From assembly GCA_937858895.1 (NCBI GenBank), contig CALLZN010000063.1:1-56042 (forward strand): a stretch of 56,042 bases of DNA, given 5' to 3'. Position numbers and translations under genes: made by a program. Under the pieces are notes generated by a model, which saw nothing but the letters and a program-made list of their open reading frames with translations, searched no databases and was not told where the DNA came from. How positions within the stretch are numbered: the stretch's first letter is position 1; each line of letters opens with the position of its first letter. Origin of the DNA: an uncultured bacterium (lineage in GTDB: Bacteria > Planctomycetota > UBA1135 > GCA-002748355). Shown here piece by piece: positions 24,267-33,538 of the stretch.

Positions 24267-25385
24267 ATGGACGAGACCGAACGCGCGACCAAACAGCTGT
24301 GCGACACTCATCGGCACGGGAGTGGGCGCTTCTTGACCGCCAGACGCGTGGTCCTTGTGGTCTTTTGGCTGACGGCGCTGCTTTTCTACCTGGGCCTGAG
24401 CTTCCGCGTCATCCCGACGAGCCTGATCGAAGACGTTCACATGGCTCGCGTGGTCCCCGTCCTGCGCGCAGTCCTCGGTGGCATCGCGGGCGTCTTCCCC
24501 TTCTCGCTCGCCGAGCTCCTCCTTGTCGTCTACCTGTTGCTTGGAGCCGCGGCTGTCTTCGAGGTCGTCGCTCGCGCTTGGCGACGCCGATGGGCGCACG
24601 GTCCGATGCTGCGACGCTTCCTCGTCTGGTCGCTGGTCGGCCTGTGGCTCTATCTGCTCGGGCACGGGGCAGGCCTCGCGCGCGAGCCCCTCGGTGACCG
24701 CCTCGATCTGCCGCGGCCCTTGGCCGAGGAGCGAGTTGCCCTGCACGACGAAGTCGGCCTGGCGGTCGCAGCGGCGGCCCGCGAGGCCAGGGAGAAGCTG
24801 CCGTCGACGCCCGCTCCGAGCTTCGCCGAGATGGGGCGTCGCGCGCGCGCGGCCATCATCGCGGTCCTGCCGGACTTGAGATGCGACGTGACCCTGCCGC
24901 CGGGCAACGTCAAACCATGCTTCCCCAAGTACCTGCAAATGCGCTTCTCCGTCTCGGGGGCCTTCAGTCCCTTCACCTTCGAAGCGCATGCAGATCCTGG
25001 ACTGCACGACTTGGAACTACCCTTCGTGCTCGCGCATGAGCTTGCACACGTTGCTGGTTTCGCGAGCGAAGACGAAGCGAACTTCGTCGCCTGGCTCGCC
25101 TGTTCACGCTCGCGCGATCCGCGCCTTCGCTACGCCGCGGCCCTCGCGGCGCTGCGCTTCTTCCGCACGAACGATGACCTGCGTGAGGCTGCAGGACCGC
25201 TCGTCGCGCGCGACCGCGCGGCGATCGCCGAGCACTGGCGCGCGAAGCGCTGGGGAGCGACGAGTCGCGTGCAACACGTCGTCTGGGATGTGGTACTGAA
25301 ATCGCATGGCGTCGAGAAAGGCATCGCCAGCTATGGCGAGATGGTCGAACTCATGATCCGCTGGCGGCTACGATACGCACGATGA
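24267..25385 (+). CDS. DUF3810-family membrane metallopeptidase
   Basis: 372 residues from ATG 24267 (GGAG four bases upstream). Three membrane helices lie at about 27-48, 72-100 and 117-135. An extracytoplasmic or cytoplasmic domain follows with LAHELAHVAGFASEDEAN: HELAH (257-261) is an HExxH zinc site, and SEDEAN supplies the third ligand in the gluzincin style. This is the DUF3810 arrangement. It probably cleaves a membrane or envelope protein; the substrate is unknown. The stop overlaps the start of the cytochrome gene (ATGA at 25382-25385), so the two are translationally coupled. Confidence 0.88.
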   Translation: MDETERATKQLCDTHRHGSGRFLTARRVVLVVFWLTALLFYLGLSFRVIPTSLIEDVHMARVVPVLRAVLGGIAGVFPFSLAELLLVVYLLLGAAAVFEVVARAWRRRWAHGPMLRRFLVWSLVGLWLYLLGHGAGLAREPLGDRLDLPRPLAEERVALHDEVGLAVAAAAREAREKLPSTPAPSFAEMGRRARAAIIAVLPDLRCDVTLPPGNVKPCFPKYLQMRFSVSGAFSPFTFEAHADPGLHDLELPFVLAHELAHVAGFASEDEANFVAWLACSRSRDPRLRYAAALAALRFFRTNDDLREAAGPLVARDRAAIAEHWRAKRWGATSRVQHVVWDVVLKSHGVEKGIASYGEMVELMIRWRLRYAR

Positions 25386-26440
25386 TCCGCATGCACGCTT
25401 CACTCACGTCTCTGCTTGCCGTTCTACCTCTGCTCGCAACGACCCTCGCCCTGGGCAACCCGACGGCCAGCCCTGGCACGCCGATCGTCGCACCTAGCTG
25501 CGAGGCAGCATCGGACCTCGACAAGACCAGCGCGTCGTGCGGCAAGTGCCACAGAACCATCTACGAGCAGTGGCAGGGCTCGCGGCACGCGGCGGCGTGG
25601 ACCAACCAAGCCTTCAAGGACTGGATGGCCGAAAAGTCCAAGCCCGAGTCGTGCCACAAGTGCCACATCCCAGACTCCGTGCTCGACATTGCCCCCAAGC
25701 AACCCAAGCCGCGTGAGGACCGTCTCGAAGAAGGTGTCGGCTGCGCTTCGTGCCACGTCCTCGACGGCAAGGTCCACGGCCCGCACGGCAAGTCCTGCGA
25801 CGCGCACGAGAGCGTCAAGTCCAAGCTCTTCGACGCCGGCTCGATCGACCTCTGCCAGAGCTGCCACCGCGTCGCGCCGAAGCCCGTGATCTCGCTCGGC
25901 AAGGACTTCGAGAAGTCCGACCTCGCGAAAGAAGGCAAGAACTGCCGCACGTGTCACATGCCGGACTTCGAAGGACACGCGACCTTCGACGAGCAGAGCG
26001 GCGAGCCGATCGGCGAGAAGCGCAAGATCAAGTCCCACGCCTTCGTCGGTGCGAGTCACAAAGAAATGACCGCCAAGGCCTTCGAGCTGAAGGCGCAAAA
26101 GACAGAGAAGGGCTGGAAGCTCAGCCTCCACAACCTCTGCGGCCACCGCCTGCCTGGCCTCGAGCTGCGACGCTACACGCTGCGCTTCAGCCTCGTCGAT
26201 GCGGCCTCGAAGGAGCTCAGCCACAAGGAAGCGGTCATCAGCGAGGACGAGCCGATCAAGCTCGGCGCGTCGATCGACGTCGAACTCACGAGCGCCGAGG
26301 CTGCGCAGCACGCGAGCGTCAAGATCCACCACTCCTGGCAGGCCAAGCCCAAGGGCCCCTGGGAGGACAAGGGCCTGGTGTACGAAGCCACGCTACCTCT
26401 GGGCGTTGACAAGGCGCCCAACTCCAAGAAAGACGGCTGA
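25382..26440 (+). CDS. exported pentahaem cytochrome c
   Basis: 352 residues with a signal peptide (about 1-25). There are five CXXCH haem sites at C53-H57, C91-H95, C121-H125, C158-H162 and C188-H192. Spacing and the closing beta-rich domain (about 220-345, HNLCGHRLPGLELRRYTLRF) match cytochrome c554/c-prime-like multihaem proteins. It should carry electrons in the periplasm; the redox partner is not visible nearby. It overlaps the DUF3810 peptidase gene by four bases (ATGA), a sign of coupled expression. Whether the peptidase matures the cytochrome is open. Confidence 0.93.
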   Translation: MIRMHASLTSLLAVLPLLATTLALGNPTASPGTPIVAPSCEAASDLDKTSASCGKCHRTIYEQWQGSRHAAAWTNQAFKDWMAEKSKPESCHKCHIPDSVLDIAPKQPKPREDRLEEGVGCASCHVLDGKVHGPHGKSCDAHESVKSKLFDAGSIDLCQSCHRVAPKPVISLGKDFEKSDLAKEGKNCRTCHMPDFEGHATFDEQSGEPIGEKRKIKSHAFVGASHKEMTAKAFELKAQKTEKGWKLSLHNLCGHRLPGLELRRYTLRFSLVDAASKELSHKEAVISEDEPIKLGASIDVELTSAEAAQHASVKIHHSWQAKPKGPWEDKGLVYEATLPLGVDKAPNSKKDG

Positions 26441-26479
26441 GCGCTTGGCCCCCACCCGCGCCTGACCGATAGGAATGGC

Positions 26480-27454
26480 ATGGATGCGACTGCGACGGCC
26501 CTCGATGCCGCTCATCGAGTACTGAACGAACTCGGCATCGAGCTGCGCGACGAACCCGCACCGCGCGCCGTATCGGGGCACCACAGCTCGGTCCTCGTCC
26601 CGTGCCACGGTGTCGACGGGCGTGAGTACCTGCTCAAGTACTTCGTGCCGCCCGAGGAGGGTAAGTTCTACCCGCCAGAGGTGCGCATCGAAGACTATGC
26701 GCGGCGCGAGATCGCCTTCTACAGCTTCCTCGACTCTTGGGATTCGGCGCGACGCGAGTTGCCGGCGCCGAGCACCATCCTCATGGATCCGAAGGATCCT
26801 CCGGGTTGGATCCTGCTCGAGCACATCCGGCCGTCACCGGGACCGCAGACTGAGCAGCTCTCGGCCGACAACGTCTTCGACCTCCTTGCTCGGCTGCGTT
26901 CGATCCCGATGGATCGCCTCATGGGGCGCCGCAACTTCCCGCTCAATCGCTGGGACATCACTTCGCTGCGCGACCGCGTCGTGCGACTCATGTACGAACC
27001 GCTCATCGTCATCGTCGGCGAGGAGCGCTGGGCGAACATCCGTAGCTTCTATCGCGAAGCGATGCGCTGGTGCGAGACGCGACCGCAGATCTGCGTGCAC
27101 GGCGACTTCACCGGTGACAACATCCTGGTCGACCCCGATGGCCGGCCCTTCCTCGTCGACTTCGAGCGCATCGGCATCGGCGCACCCGAGCACGACTTCA
27201 CGTGGTTCTGGATCCACAGCCGTCGCTCACGCGAGTGGAAGACCGCGCTCTTCCGGCGCTTCGTCGAGGGTATGCATGGTTCGGACCGCGTGCGCTCCGA
27301 GTGGTCGATGCGCGCGACCGCCGTCTACCTCGCCTGTCGCCGCCTGCGCTTCGGCTATCTGACCCACGGCGAAATCGATCGCTACCGCGGCTCGAACTTG
27401 GCCTTGCTCGAAGCCGCGCTGGCTGGCGGGCGCGAGTTCTTCCCTGCCGACTGA
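26480..27454 (+). CDS. aminoglycoside-phosphotransferase-like small-molecule kinase
   Basis: 324 residues with the APH/choline-kinase fold. The catalytic loop is CVHGDFTGDNILVD (H207, G208, D209, N214), and VDFERIGIG contains the metal-binding Asp228. The N-lobe contains YLLKYF with the ATP-binding Lys. AGGA lies five bases before ATG 26480. The family transfers phosphate from ATP to hydroxyls of antibiotics, choline, sugars or amino acids; nothing in the context points to resistance, so the substrate is unknown. It lies 39 bases after the cytochrome gene on the same strand and may be co-transcribed. Confidence 0.88.
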   Translation: MDATATALDAAHRVLNELGIELRDEPAPRAVSGHHSSVLVPCHGVDGREYLLKYFVPPEEGKFYPPEVRIEDYARREIAFYSFLDSWDSARRELPAPSTILMDPKDPPGWILLEHIRPSPGPQTEQLSADNVFDLLARLRSIPMDRLMGRRNFPLNRWDITSLRDRVVRLMYEPLIVIVGEERWANIRSFYREAMRWCETRPQICVHGDFTGDNILVDPDGRPFLVDFERIGIGAPEHDFTWFWIHSRRSREWKTALFRRFVEGMHGSDRVRSEWSMRATAVYLACRRLRFGYLTHGEIDRYRGSNLALLEAALAGGREFFPAD

Positions 27455-27554
27455 GACGGCCGACGCGCTCACGTGTTAGGCCGGCTACGATGCGGCGACG
27501 CCGTGTGCCCCGCGTCGCCATTGCCCCGCAGTCTTGCTCGGCAGGAGCACGTAC

Positions 27555-28277
27555 ATGAAGAGTCACATACAGCCCTCGATCGCCGTGATCCTGAGCTCAT
27601 TGGTCCTCGGCGCGGAGCAACCGCTGAAGACCCAGGCCGCGACCGACCTCCTCGGTAAAGCACGCGCAGTCCTCATCACCGAGCGACGTGAGGATGCGCG
27701 CGAACGCGACGAGGTCGCCATGGCCCTCGGACGACGCGAGCTCACCTTGCGCCTCGAAGGCGCGAACCCTGAGCACATCGCACGGCAACTCGCGGCTCAG
27801 GTCGGCACGGCTTGCGCCTTCTTCGTGCGCAGCAAGGACGGCGCGCGCGACTGGGCATCGGTCGACCTCGTCCTGGACAAGCGTCCGTTCTTCCAAGCGC
27901 TGTCCCTGATCACGACCGTGTCGAAACTGCGCTTTGTCTTCCGCAGTGGCGTGATCCTCCTCGTCCACGAAGATGACCTGCGTCCCGAACTCTACTTAGA
28001 GACCTACGACCTCCGCATGTTGACGCGGCCGGTCCGCGACTACCCCGCACCCGAGGTCGGCGTCCCGCGGAGCGACGACCGTCCCGATGTCGAAGTGCAG
28101 TCCGAGGCGAGCTTCGACGCGGACCGACTCGAAGAGCTGCTGCGGAGCAGCGTCGCGCCGACGTCCTGGGACAAGGGAGCTTCGATCCTGCGCAGCAGCG
28201 GCGGACTCTTCTTCATCCGTCAGACGGCCGAAGGCCACCGCGAAGTGCAGAAGCTCATCCGGACGCTCACGCGCTAA
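27555..28277 (+). CDS. exported STN/secretin-N-like protein
   Basis: 240 residues from ATG 27555 (AGGAG seven bases upstream), with a short signal-like N-terminus (SIAVILSSLVLGAEQ). Two similar halves follow. The first has LRLEGANPEHIARQLAAQVG, where the helix-strand pattern is that of the STN/secretin short domain. The second has LYLETYDLRMLTRPVRDYP and then LLRSSVAPTSWDKG and a closing QKLIRTLTR helix. Planctomycetes have many such stand-alone secretin-N-like proteins; their role is not established. It probably sits in the periplasm and could contact an outer-membrane secretin. It converges on the endonuclease gene. Confidence 0.75.
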   Translation: MKSHIQPSIAVILSSLVLGAEQPLKTQAATDLLGKARAVLITERREDARERDEVAMALGRRELTLRLEGANPEHIARQLAAQVGTACAFFVRSKDGARDWASVDLVLDKRPFFQALSLITTVSKLRFVFRSGVILLVHEDDLRPELYLETYDLRMLTRPVRDYPAPEVGVPRSDDRPDVEVQSEASFDADRLEELLRSSVAPTSWDKGASILRSSGGLFFIRQTAEGHREVQKLIRTLTR

Positions 28278-28319
28278 ACCCAAGCTTCCGGCAACACATC
28301 GGCGCATCGCCCCCCAGGG

Positions 28320-30149
28320 TCAGCGCGCGACGCGAACGCGGACCGCGTCGCTCAAGCCGATCAAGATCCCGTGGACCATCGACGGGTCGACGATGGCGCC
28401 CTGCATGTGCAGGGTCGCCCCATTGAGGTTGCCATCGTTCGGCACTGGGAAGCTCATGACGGCGGGGATACCATTCCAGACGGGACCCGCAAGAACGAGG
28501 AGACCGCTCGGGTCGACGAGGAACTCGCCCGCGCTTCCCGGTCCTCGCATGCCAAAGCTCGGAAGCAGCAGGCCACAGCCATTGCTGCCAAGGGCCAGCG
28601 GCGCGAGCGCGACGAGAGTCACGGAGCCTGAACGCTGCGTCCCGAGCGGGTTGTCGATGCCGAGCGCGAAGCTACGCCCGAGCGTCGGGTTGCCGGCAAC
28701 GAGCGTGATGCTGCGATAGGGATTGACCCCACAGCCATATGCCGTGACCTCCCCGCAAGCGCCGGTGAAGCTCTGCTGCCCGTTCACGAGGTTGCGCGTC
28801 TGCGGCGCCGGTACCCGCCACGTGAAGTCGCCGCTGCCCATGCCCGAGCCGCCGAGCTGCAAGGACCAGGCGACCGGCGTCGCGTTGGACTCGAAGACAC
28901 CGACATCGCGCGAGGCCATACCGACGGCCGGACCGTCGACCGCCGTCAACGTGCCTTCGTAACTCAAGAACTCGATGACGCGATTGGTCGGATCGACGAG
29001 GGCGAGACCGTCGCTCGGACCGTTCTGCATGCCCTGGAAGTCGAAGCTCAGCGCACCGATGCAACCGTTGCCGAAGGGAATGCGACCGACGAGGTCGATC
29101 GAGTCATAAGTGCCGCCACCCGAGCCGTTGTAGCCGACGATGCGATAGCCGGTCAGGTCGAAGCCCGAGGGTCCCGCGACTTCGACCATCTCGCCGACGT
29201 CGGCGTCGACGTTGTCGTAGTGGAACTCGTTGATCCAAGGCTGGCGCAGGTCGCGGCCGAGCGGCCGATAGAGCAGCGTCACCCACTCGGGGTGGTCGAT
29301 GAAGGGATTGCGATTCCCCTGGGCGGCAAAGACCGCCGCGTTGCGCGCGCACTCCTTGGCGTCGGGCGGGTCTTGCTGGTGCCAGGCGAGCAGCACGGAC
29401 AAGAGCCCCATGTGGGCAAGCGACAAATTGGTCGTGCTCTGCGAAGCCAAGATCTTTTGGACATCGTCGGTCAGGACGAGGTCCGGCTCGATGGAGCCGT
29501 CGCGATGACGCGAGCCGTCGTAGCGCACATCGAGATAAAAGAGCGCTCGCGCTACGTCACCGCGCCGCCCCATCCAAGTCTCCCACGCGCCATCAGCGAA
29601 GAAGCCGTCGGTCCAGTTGGACTGGCCAGGGTAACTCGCGCTGCCGCCGCCATTCGTCGTGAGCTCCTGGGCCGTGCGCTCGAGGTTACGGTAGGGCTTG
29701 TTGGACCGCGTGCTGTTGTAGCTCGAATCCGACAAGAAGAGCGCATGGCAGTCGGACTCGGGATAGTTCGAGTTCGTCGACACCGGGAAGCCGAAGGACT
29801 TGGGCCACGTATGCTCGCGGTTGTAGTTCGCGTTGCCGCCGCCGAACTTGGGGTAGCTCGTGTTGCGGTAGACATCGAGGATGCGCGAGCTGTTGTTCGG
29901 ATCTTGGTCCGCACGCTCGAGCACGGCCCAAGTGCTGTTCCAAGCGACGCGGCTGTGGTTCTCGATGCGCGCGTGCAGGGTCGCGCGCAGCCTCGCGGAA
30001 GAGCTACTGTCAATCGTCGCGTAGTAGCTTGTCGGAACGCTGCACTGCGCCGCGAGGCGCGACGCGCTCGCTGCAGTGGCCAAGACCGAGAACAGCAGGC
30101 AGGACAGTCGCAACCAGGGAGAGAGATTCAGCAGTCGGCTTCGCGGCAT
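28320..30149 (-). CDS. exported endonuclease I with lamin-tail-like and shared C-terminal domains
   Basis: About 609 residues from ATG 30149 (30185 is also possible). Signal peptide about 1-35. The nuclease domain (about 38-270) carries NREHTWPKSFGF (R111-E112-H113), the beta-beta-alpha metal motif of EndA/NucM-type endonuclease I, which degrades DNA outside the cell or in the periplasm. Next is a beta-sandwich of the lamin-tail type (about 290-450, INEFHYDN, LTGYRIVGYNGSGG, LALVDPTNRVIEFLSY). The last 140 residues (YGCGVNPYRSITLVAGNPTL onward) form the module shared with three other exported proteins here. It is likely a nutrient-scavenging extracellular nuclease. It is divergent from pnp. 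Confidence 0.9.
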   Translation of the reverse strand: MPRSRLLNLSPWLRLSCLLFSVLATAASASRLAAQCSVPTSYYATIDSSSSARLRATLHARIENHSRVAWNSTWAVLERADQDPNNSSRILDVYRNTSYPKFGGGNANYNREHTWPKSFGFPVSTNSNYPESDCHALFLSDSSYNSTRSNKPYRNLERTAQELTTNGGGSASYPGQSNWTDGFFADGAWETWMGRRGDVARALFYLDVRYDGSRHRDGSIEPDLVLTDDVQKILASQSTTNLSLAHMGLLSVLLAWHQQDPPDAKECARNAAVFAAQGNRNPFIDHPEWVTLLYRPLGRDLRQPWINEFHYDNVDADVGEMVEVAGPSGFDLTGYRIVGYNGSGGGTYDSIDLVGRIPFGNGCIGALSFDFQGMQNGPSDGLALVDPTNRVIEFLSYEGTLTAVDGPAVGMASRDVGVFESNATPVAWSLQLGGSGMGSGDFTWRVPAPQTRNLVNGQQSFTGACGEVTAYGCGVNPYRSITLVAGNPTLGRSFALGIDNPLGTQRSGSVTLVALAPLALGSNGCGLLLPSFGMRGPGSAGEFLVDPSGLLVLAGPVWNGIPAVMSFPVPNDGNLNGATLHMQGAIVDPSMVHGILIGLSDAVRVRVAR

Positions 30150-30217
30150 CACGAGAGAATAGCAGGTGACGAGCATGAGCTTCATTACGGAGCGGGGCCT
30201 CTGCTACCCTCGACCGC

Positions 30218-32203
30218 ATGGAGCAAGCGGAGAGACAGGTCTTGGAGCTCGTGATCGGCGGGCGCACGGTCACGATCGAAAGCGGGCGCATCGCGCGCCA
30301 GGCGGACGCAGCGGTCTTCGTGCGCGAAGGCGAGAACGCCGTGCTCGTGACGGTGGTCGCCGCCAAGGAGGCGCGACCGGGCGTCGACTTCTTCCCGTTG
30401 ACGGTCGAGTACCGCGAGAAGCTCGCGGCCGGCGGGCGCATCCCAGGCAGCTTTGCGCGGCGCGAAGGGCGCATCAGCGACGCCGAGATCTTGACGAGTC
30501 GCCTCATCGACCGCTCGATTCGCCCGCTCTTCGCGGCTGGCTATTCGAACGAAGTCCAGGTCCAGGCAACGGTCTTTTCGGTGCACCCATCCTCGGACAT
30601 CGAGAGCCTCGCCCTCCTCGGTACCGGCGTGGCGTTGAGCCTCTCGGGCCTGCCCTTTCGAGGGCCGCTGATCGGTGTGCGCAGCGTCCTCTACCGCGAT
30701 CGAACGACCCTCCTGCCGCTCGCGCCAGAACGTGAGGAAGCGAGCGCCGACCTCGTCGTCTCGGTCGGCCCCGACGGCCTCGTCATGGTCGAGGGCAGCG
30801 CCGCGGTCCTGCCGGACGAACGCCTGCTCGAGCACCTGCTCGCGACGATCGACGCCCTCCATAAGCCGGCCCGCCTCGTCGAGGCTTGGGCACACGAAGT
30901 GGGCAAGGCGATACCTGGCGCCGAGACGCATGCCGACGAAGCGTCCTTCGCGATCGACGAGAGCGAGTTCGAGGGCGCGATCCGCGAGGCCTTGTGCATC
31001 GCTTCCAAACAGGCACGCAACGCGCGCCTCGCGGAGCTGCGACTAGCCTTCGTCGACGCCAACCAGGCAGCGAACGCCGATGTCGAAGTGAGCTTGCTCG
31101 AGAAGCAGTTCTGGAAGCTCCAGAAGCGCCTCGTGCGCCAAGCCATCGTCAAGGAAGGTCGTCGCCTCGACGGGCGCGGGCCGCGAGACATCCGCCCGAT
31201 TTGGGGCGAGACCGCGCTCTTGCCACGCGCGCATGGCTCGGCGCTTTTTACGCGTGGCGAGACACAAGCCATCGTGACCTGCACGCTCGGCTCGCCGCGC
31301 GACGCGCAGAGCGTCGACCGAGCGCAAGGCGCGAGCGAAGAGCGATTTTTGCTTCACTACAATTTTCCGCCCTACTCGGTCGGCGAGATCCGCGCCTTGC
31401 GTGGACCAGGCAGGCGCGAAATTGGTCATGGCAACCTCGCGTGGCGCGCGCTGAAGCCCGTGCTGCCGAGTCTCGAGGACTTTCCCTACACGCTGCGCAT
31501 CGAGTCGGACATCACCGAGAGCAACGGCTCTTCTTCGATGGCGACCGTTTGTGGCGGCCTGCTCGCGCTCATGGATGCCGGCGTGCAAGTCACGGCGCCG
31601 GTCGCCGGAATCGCGATGGGCCTCATCGCCGAGGGTGACGAGATCGCCATCCTCTCCGACATTCTCGGCGACGAAGACCACCTCGGCGACATGGACTTCA
31701 AGGTCACTGGTACGGCGACCGGTATCACCGCCCTCCAACTCGACAACAAGATCGGCGGCCTCACGCGCGACGTGCTGGCGCGTGCCATCGCCGAGGCGCG
31801 GCACGGCATCGACCACATCCTCGCCAAGATGCAAGGCATCCTCGCGGCGCCCCGCGAAGAGCTCGCGACGCACGCGCCGCAGGTCAAGTCCCTGCGCATC
31901 CGCGAACATTTGATCGGCGCCCTCATCGGTCCGCGCGGGGCGACCATCAAAGAGATCCAAGAGACGTGCGGTGCCACCGTCAACGTGCGGGACGACGGCC
32001 TCGTCACGATCTACGCGAGCGAAGGGAGCGCGACGCGCAAGGCCCTCGAGGCCATCCGCATGAAGGTCGGCGAAGTGCGCGTCGGCGAGAGCTACAACGG
32101 CACGGTCACGGCGGGCAAAGGCCCCGGGTGCTTCGTGCCAATCTTTGACAGCGCCGAGGGGCTCGTCGCGCGGGTACGCTTCCGCAAGCCCTACCCCCGT
32201 TGA
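30218..32203 (+). CDS. pnp: polynucleotide phosphorylase with an interrupted S1 domain
   Basis: 661 residues. It has two RNase PH domains (about 1-215 and 310-545; ILTSRLIDRSIRPLF, LLHYNFPPYSVGE, SDITESNGSSSMA, SDILGDEDHLGDMDFKV), a KH domain (about 553-615, LIGALIGPRGATIKEIQE) and the start of an S1 domain (YNGTVTAGKGPGCFVPI). The catalytic Asp region is intact, so 3'-5' phosphorolysis of RNA should remain. The S1 domain is cut by a TGA at 32201-32203. The same frame then continues for 23 codons (32204-32272) that match the last S1 strands, including MVRVLGADGRGRLQLEP. Family length is about 700. RNA binding is probably weakened unless the stop is an error or is read through. There is no rpsO upstream. 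Confidence 0.93.
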   Translation: MEQAERQVLELVIGGRTVTIESGRIARQADAAVFVREGENAVLVTVVAAKEARPGVDFFPLTVEYREKLAAGGRIPGSFARREGRISDAEILTSRLIDRSIRPLFAAGYSNEVQVQATVFSVHPSSDIESLALLGTGVALSLSGLPFRGPLIGVRSVLYRDRTTLLPLAPEREEASADLVVSVGPDGLVMVEGSAAVLPDERLLEHLLATIDALHKPARLVEAWAHEVGKAIPGAETHADEASFAIDESEFEGAIREALCIASKQARNARLAELRLAFVDANQAANADVEVSLLEKQFWKLQKRLVRQAIVKEGRRLDGRGPRDIRPIWGETALLPRAHGSALFTRGETQAIVTCTLGSPRDAQSVDRAQGASEERFLLHYNFPPYSVGEIRALRGPGRREIGHGNLAWRALKPVLPSLEDFPYTLRIESDITESNGSSSMATVCGGLLALMDAGVQVTAPVAGIAMGLIAEGDEIAILSDILGDEDHLGDMDFKVTGTATGITALQLDNKIGGLTRDVLARAIAEARHGIDHILAKMQGILAAPREELATHAPQVKSLRIREHLIGALIGPRGATIKEIQETCGATVNVRDDGLVTIYASEGSATRKALEAIRMKVGEVRVGESYNGTVTAGKGPGCFVPIFDSAEGLVARVRFRKPYPR

Positions 32204-32407
32204 GGGCTGGAGCTCATGGTGCGCGTGCTCGGCGCCGACGGCCGCGGCCGCCTGCAGCTGGAACCCGTGCTGTGAGAACCGTGCGCCGCGCATGGTGACC
32301 GGGCCGGATCGGCGTCGAGATTGCGAGTTTGTTGTCAACCCACGCAACTCGTTCCGTCGAGCAGTAGGACAACATTAGCGTCCACTGAGTTCGAGCCGAC
32401 GTCACCC

Positions 32408-33029
32408 ATGGCATTTCCGGAACACGTCAAGATTCTGCGCTCGGGCCTTGCTGCGCTCATGCAGTGGCAAGCTGAGAATCCTACTGCGACCCTCGACCTC
32501 GAAAACGCCGACCTGCGCCGGCTCGAATTGAAAGACGCCATGCTCGTCGGCGCGAACCTCCACGCCGCCGAACTGAGCGAAGCCAACCTGTCCGACAGCT
32601 CCTTCATGGGCTCGGACTTCTCGAAGGCCGAGCTCTTCCGCGCCAAGCTCCAACGGGTCGAGATGCACGGCGTCGCCCTCGTCGGAGCAGACCTGCGCTG
32701 GGCCAACCTCGAAGAGGCCGACCTCCGCTCGGCCGACCTTTCGTTTGCGAACCTCGAACACGCGAAGCTCAAGGGCGCCAATCTCAGCGGCGCAAAACTG
32801 ATCGGCGCCAAGCTCTGCCACGCGGACTTGGACGACGCCAACCTCTACCGACAGCTGGTTCGCGCCGTTCTACTACTCGATCGTGACCTTCACGACGCTC
32901 GGCTTCGGTGACATCACGCCGTTGAACCTGGCGGGCCAGTTCGCGGTCGTGACCGAGGTCGTCCTCGGCTACATCGCCTTGGGCATCTTGGTGTCGATTC
33001 TCGCCAACAAGGTGGCGCGCCGCGCTTGA
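32408..33029 (+). pseudogene. frameshifted pentapeptide-repeat / K+-channel fusion gene
   Basis: The frame from ATG 32408 encodes about 140 residues of pentapeptide repeats (A(D/N)LXX: ENADLRRLELKDA, GANLHAAELSEANL, GANLSGAKLIGAKL), a right-handed quadrilateral helix fold, then runs 25 codons to a stop at 32909-32911. In the frame ending at 33029, codons from about 32860 encode DSWFAPFYYSIVTFTTLGFG and DITPLNLAG, a pore helix plus the K+ selectivity filter TLGFGD (32895-32912), followed by one membrane helix (VVLGYIALGILVSILANKVARR). Pentapeptide-channel fusions of this order are known, but a helix should precede the pore helix and is absent. So there is both a frameshift and loss of the first membrane helix. 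It could also be a sequence error plus a real deletion. Confidence 0.8.
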
Positions 33030-33061
33030 CGGCGCGCTGAGCCGACACCAGGACCCTGGCC

Positions 33062-33526
33062 ATGGCCGTACACACCTTGCTCGCAACGCAAACGATCCAC
33101 GCGGACCTCGACGAGGCGTGGCGCTTTTTCTCCGATCCGCGCAACCTCGCTCGCATCACGCCAAAGGAACTCGGCTTCGAGATCCGCACCAAGGACCTGC
33201 CGGCCGCGATCTACGAAGGCCTCATGATCACCTACACCGTGCGCCCTTTGTTGGGCATTCCGGTGACCTGGCTCAGCGAGATCACTCACGTCGAAGAGCG
33301 CAGTTCCTTCATCGACGAGCAGCGCGTCGGCCCCTATCGCGTCTGGCACCACGAACATCGCTTCCGCGAGCTCGGGCCGTCGCAGGTCGAGGTCACGGAC
33401 CGCGTGACCTACGTGCTGCCCTTCGGCCCGCTTGGCTCGCTCCTGCACGGAGTGCTGGTCAAGCCGCAGCTCAACAAGATCTTCGCCTACCGCGACAAGA
33501 TCATCACCGAGATCTTCGGCCGCTGA
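33062..33526 (+). CDS. SRPBCC-fold ligand-binding protein
   Basis: 154 residues with the START/Bet v1-like pattern of bacterial SRPBCC proteins: an N-terminal strand with QTIHADLDEAWRFFSDPRNL, a central EITHVEERSSFIDEQ, then RVGPYRVWHHEHRF and a long C-terminal helix (LVKPQLNKIFAYRDKII). This subgroup is annotated in genomes as cyclase/dehydrase-like or ligand-binding SRPBCC; the ligand is unknown. It is cytoplasmic. It starts 33 bases after the channel remnant and converges on the RND pump gene. Confidence 0.88.
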   Translation: MAVHTLLATQTIHADLDEAWRFFSDPRNLARITPKELGFEIRTKDLPAAIYEGLMITYTVRPLLGIPVTWLSEITHVEERSSFIDEQRVGPYRVWHHEHRFRELGPSQVEVTDRVTYVLPFGPLGSLLHGVLVKPQLNKIFAYRDKIITEIFGR

Positions 33527-33538
33527 CGAAGCTTCGCA

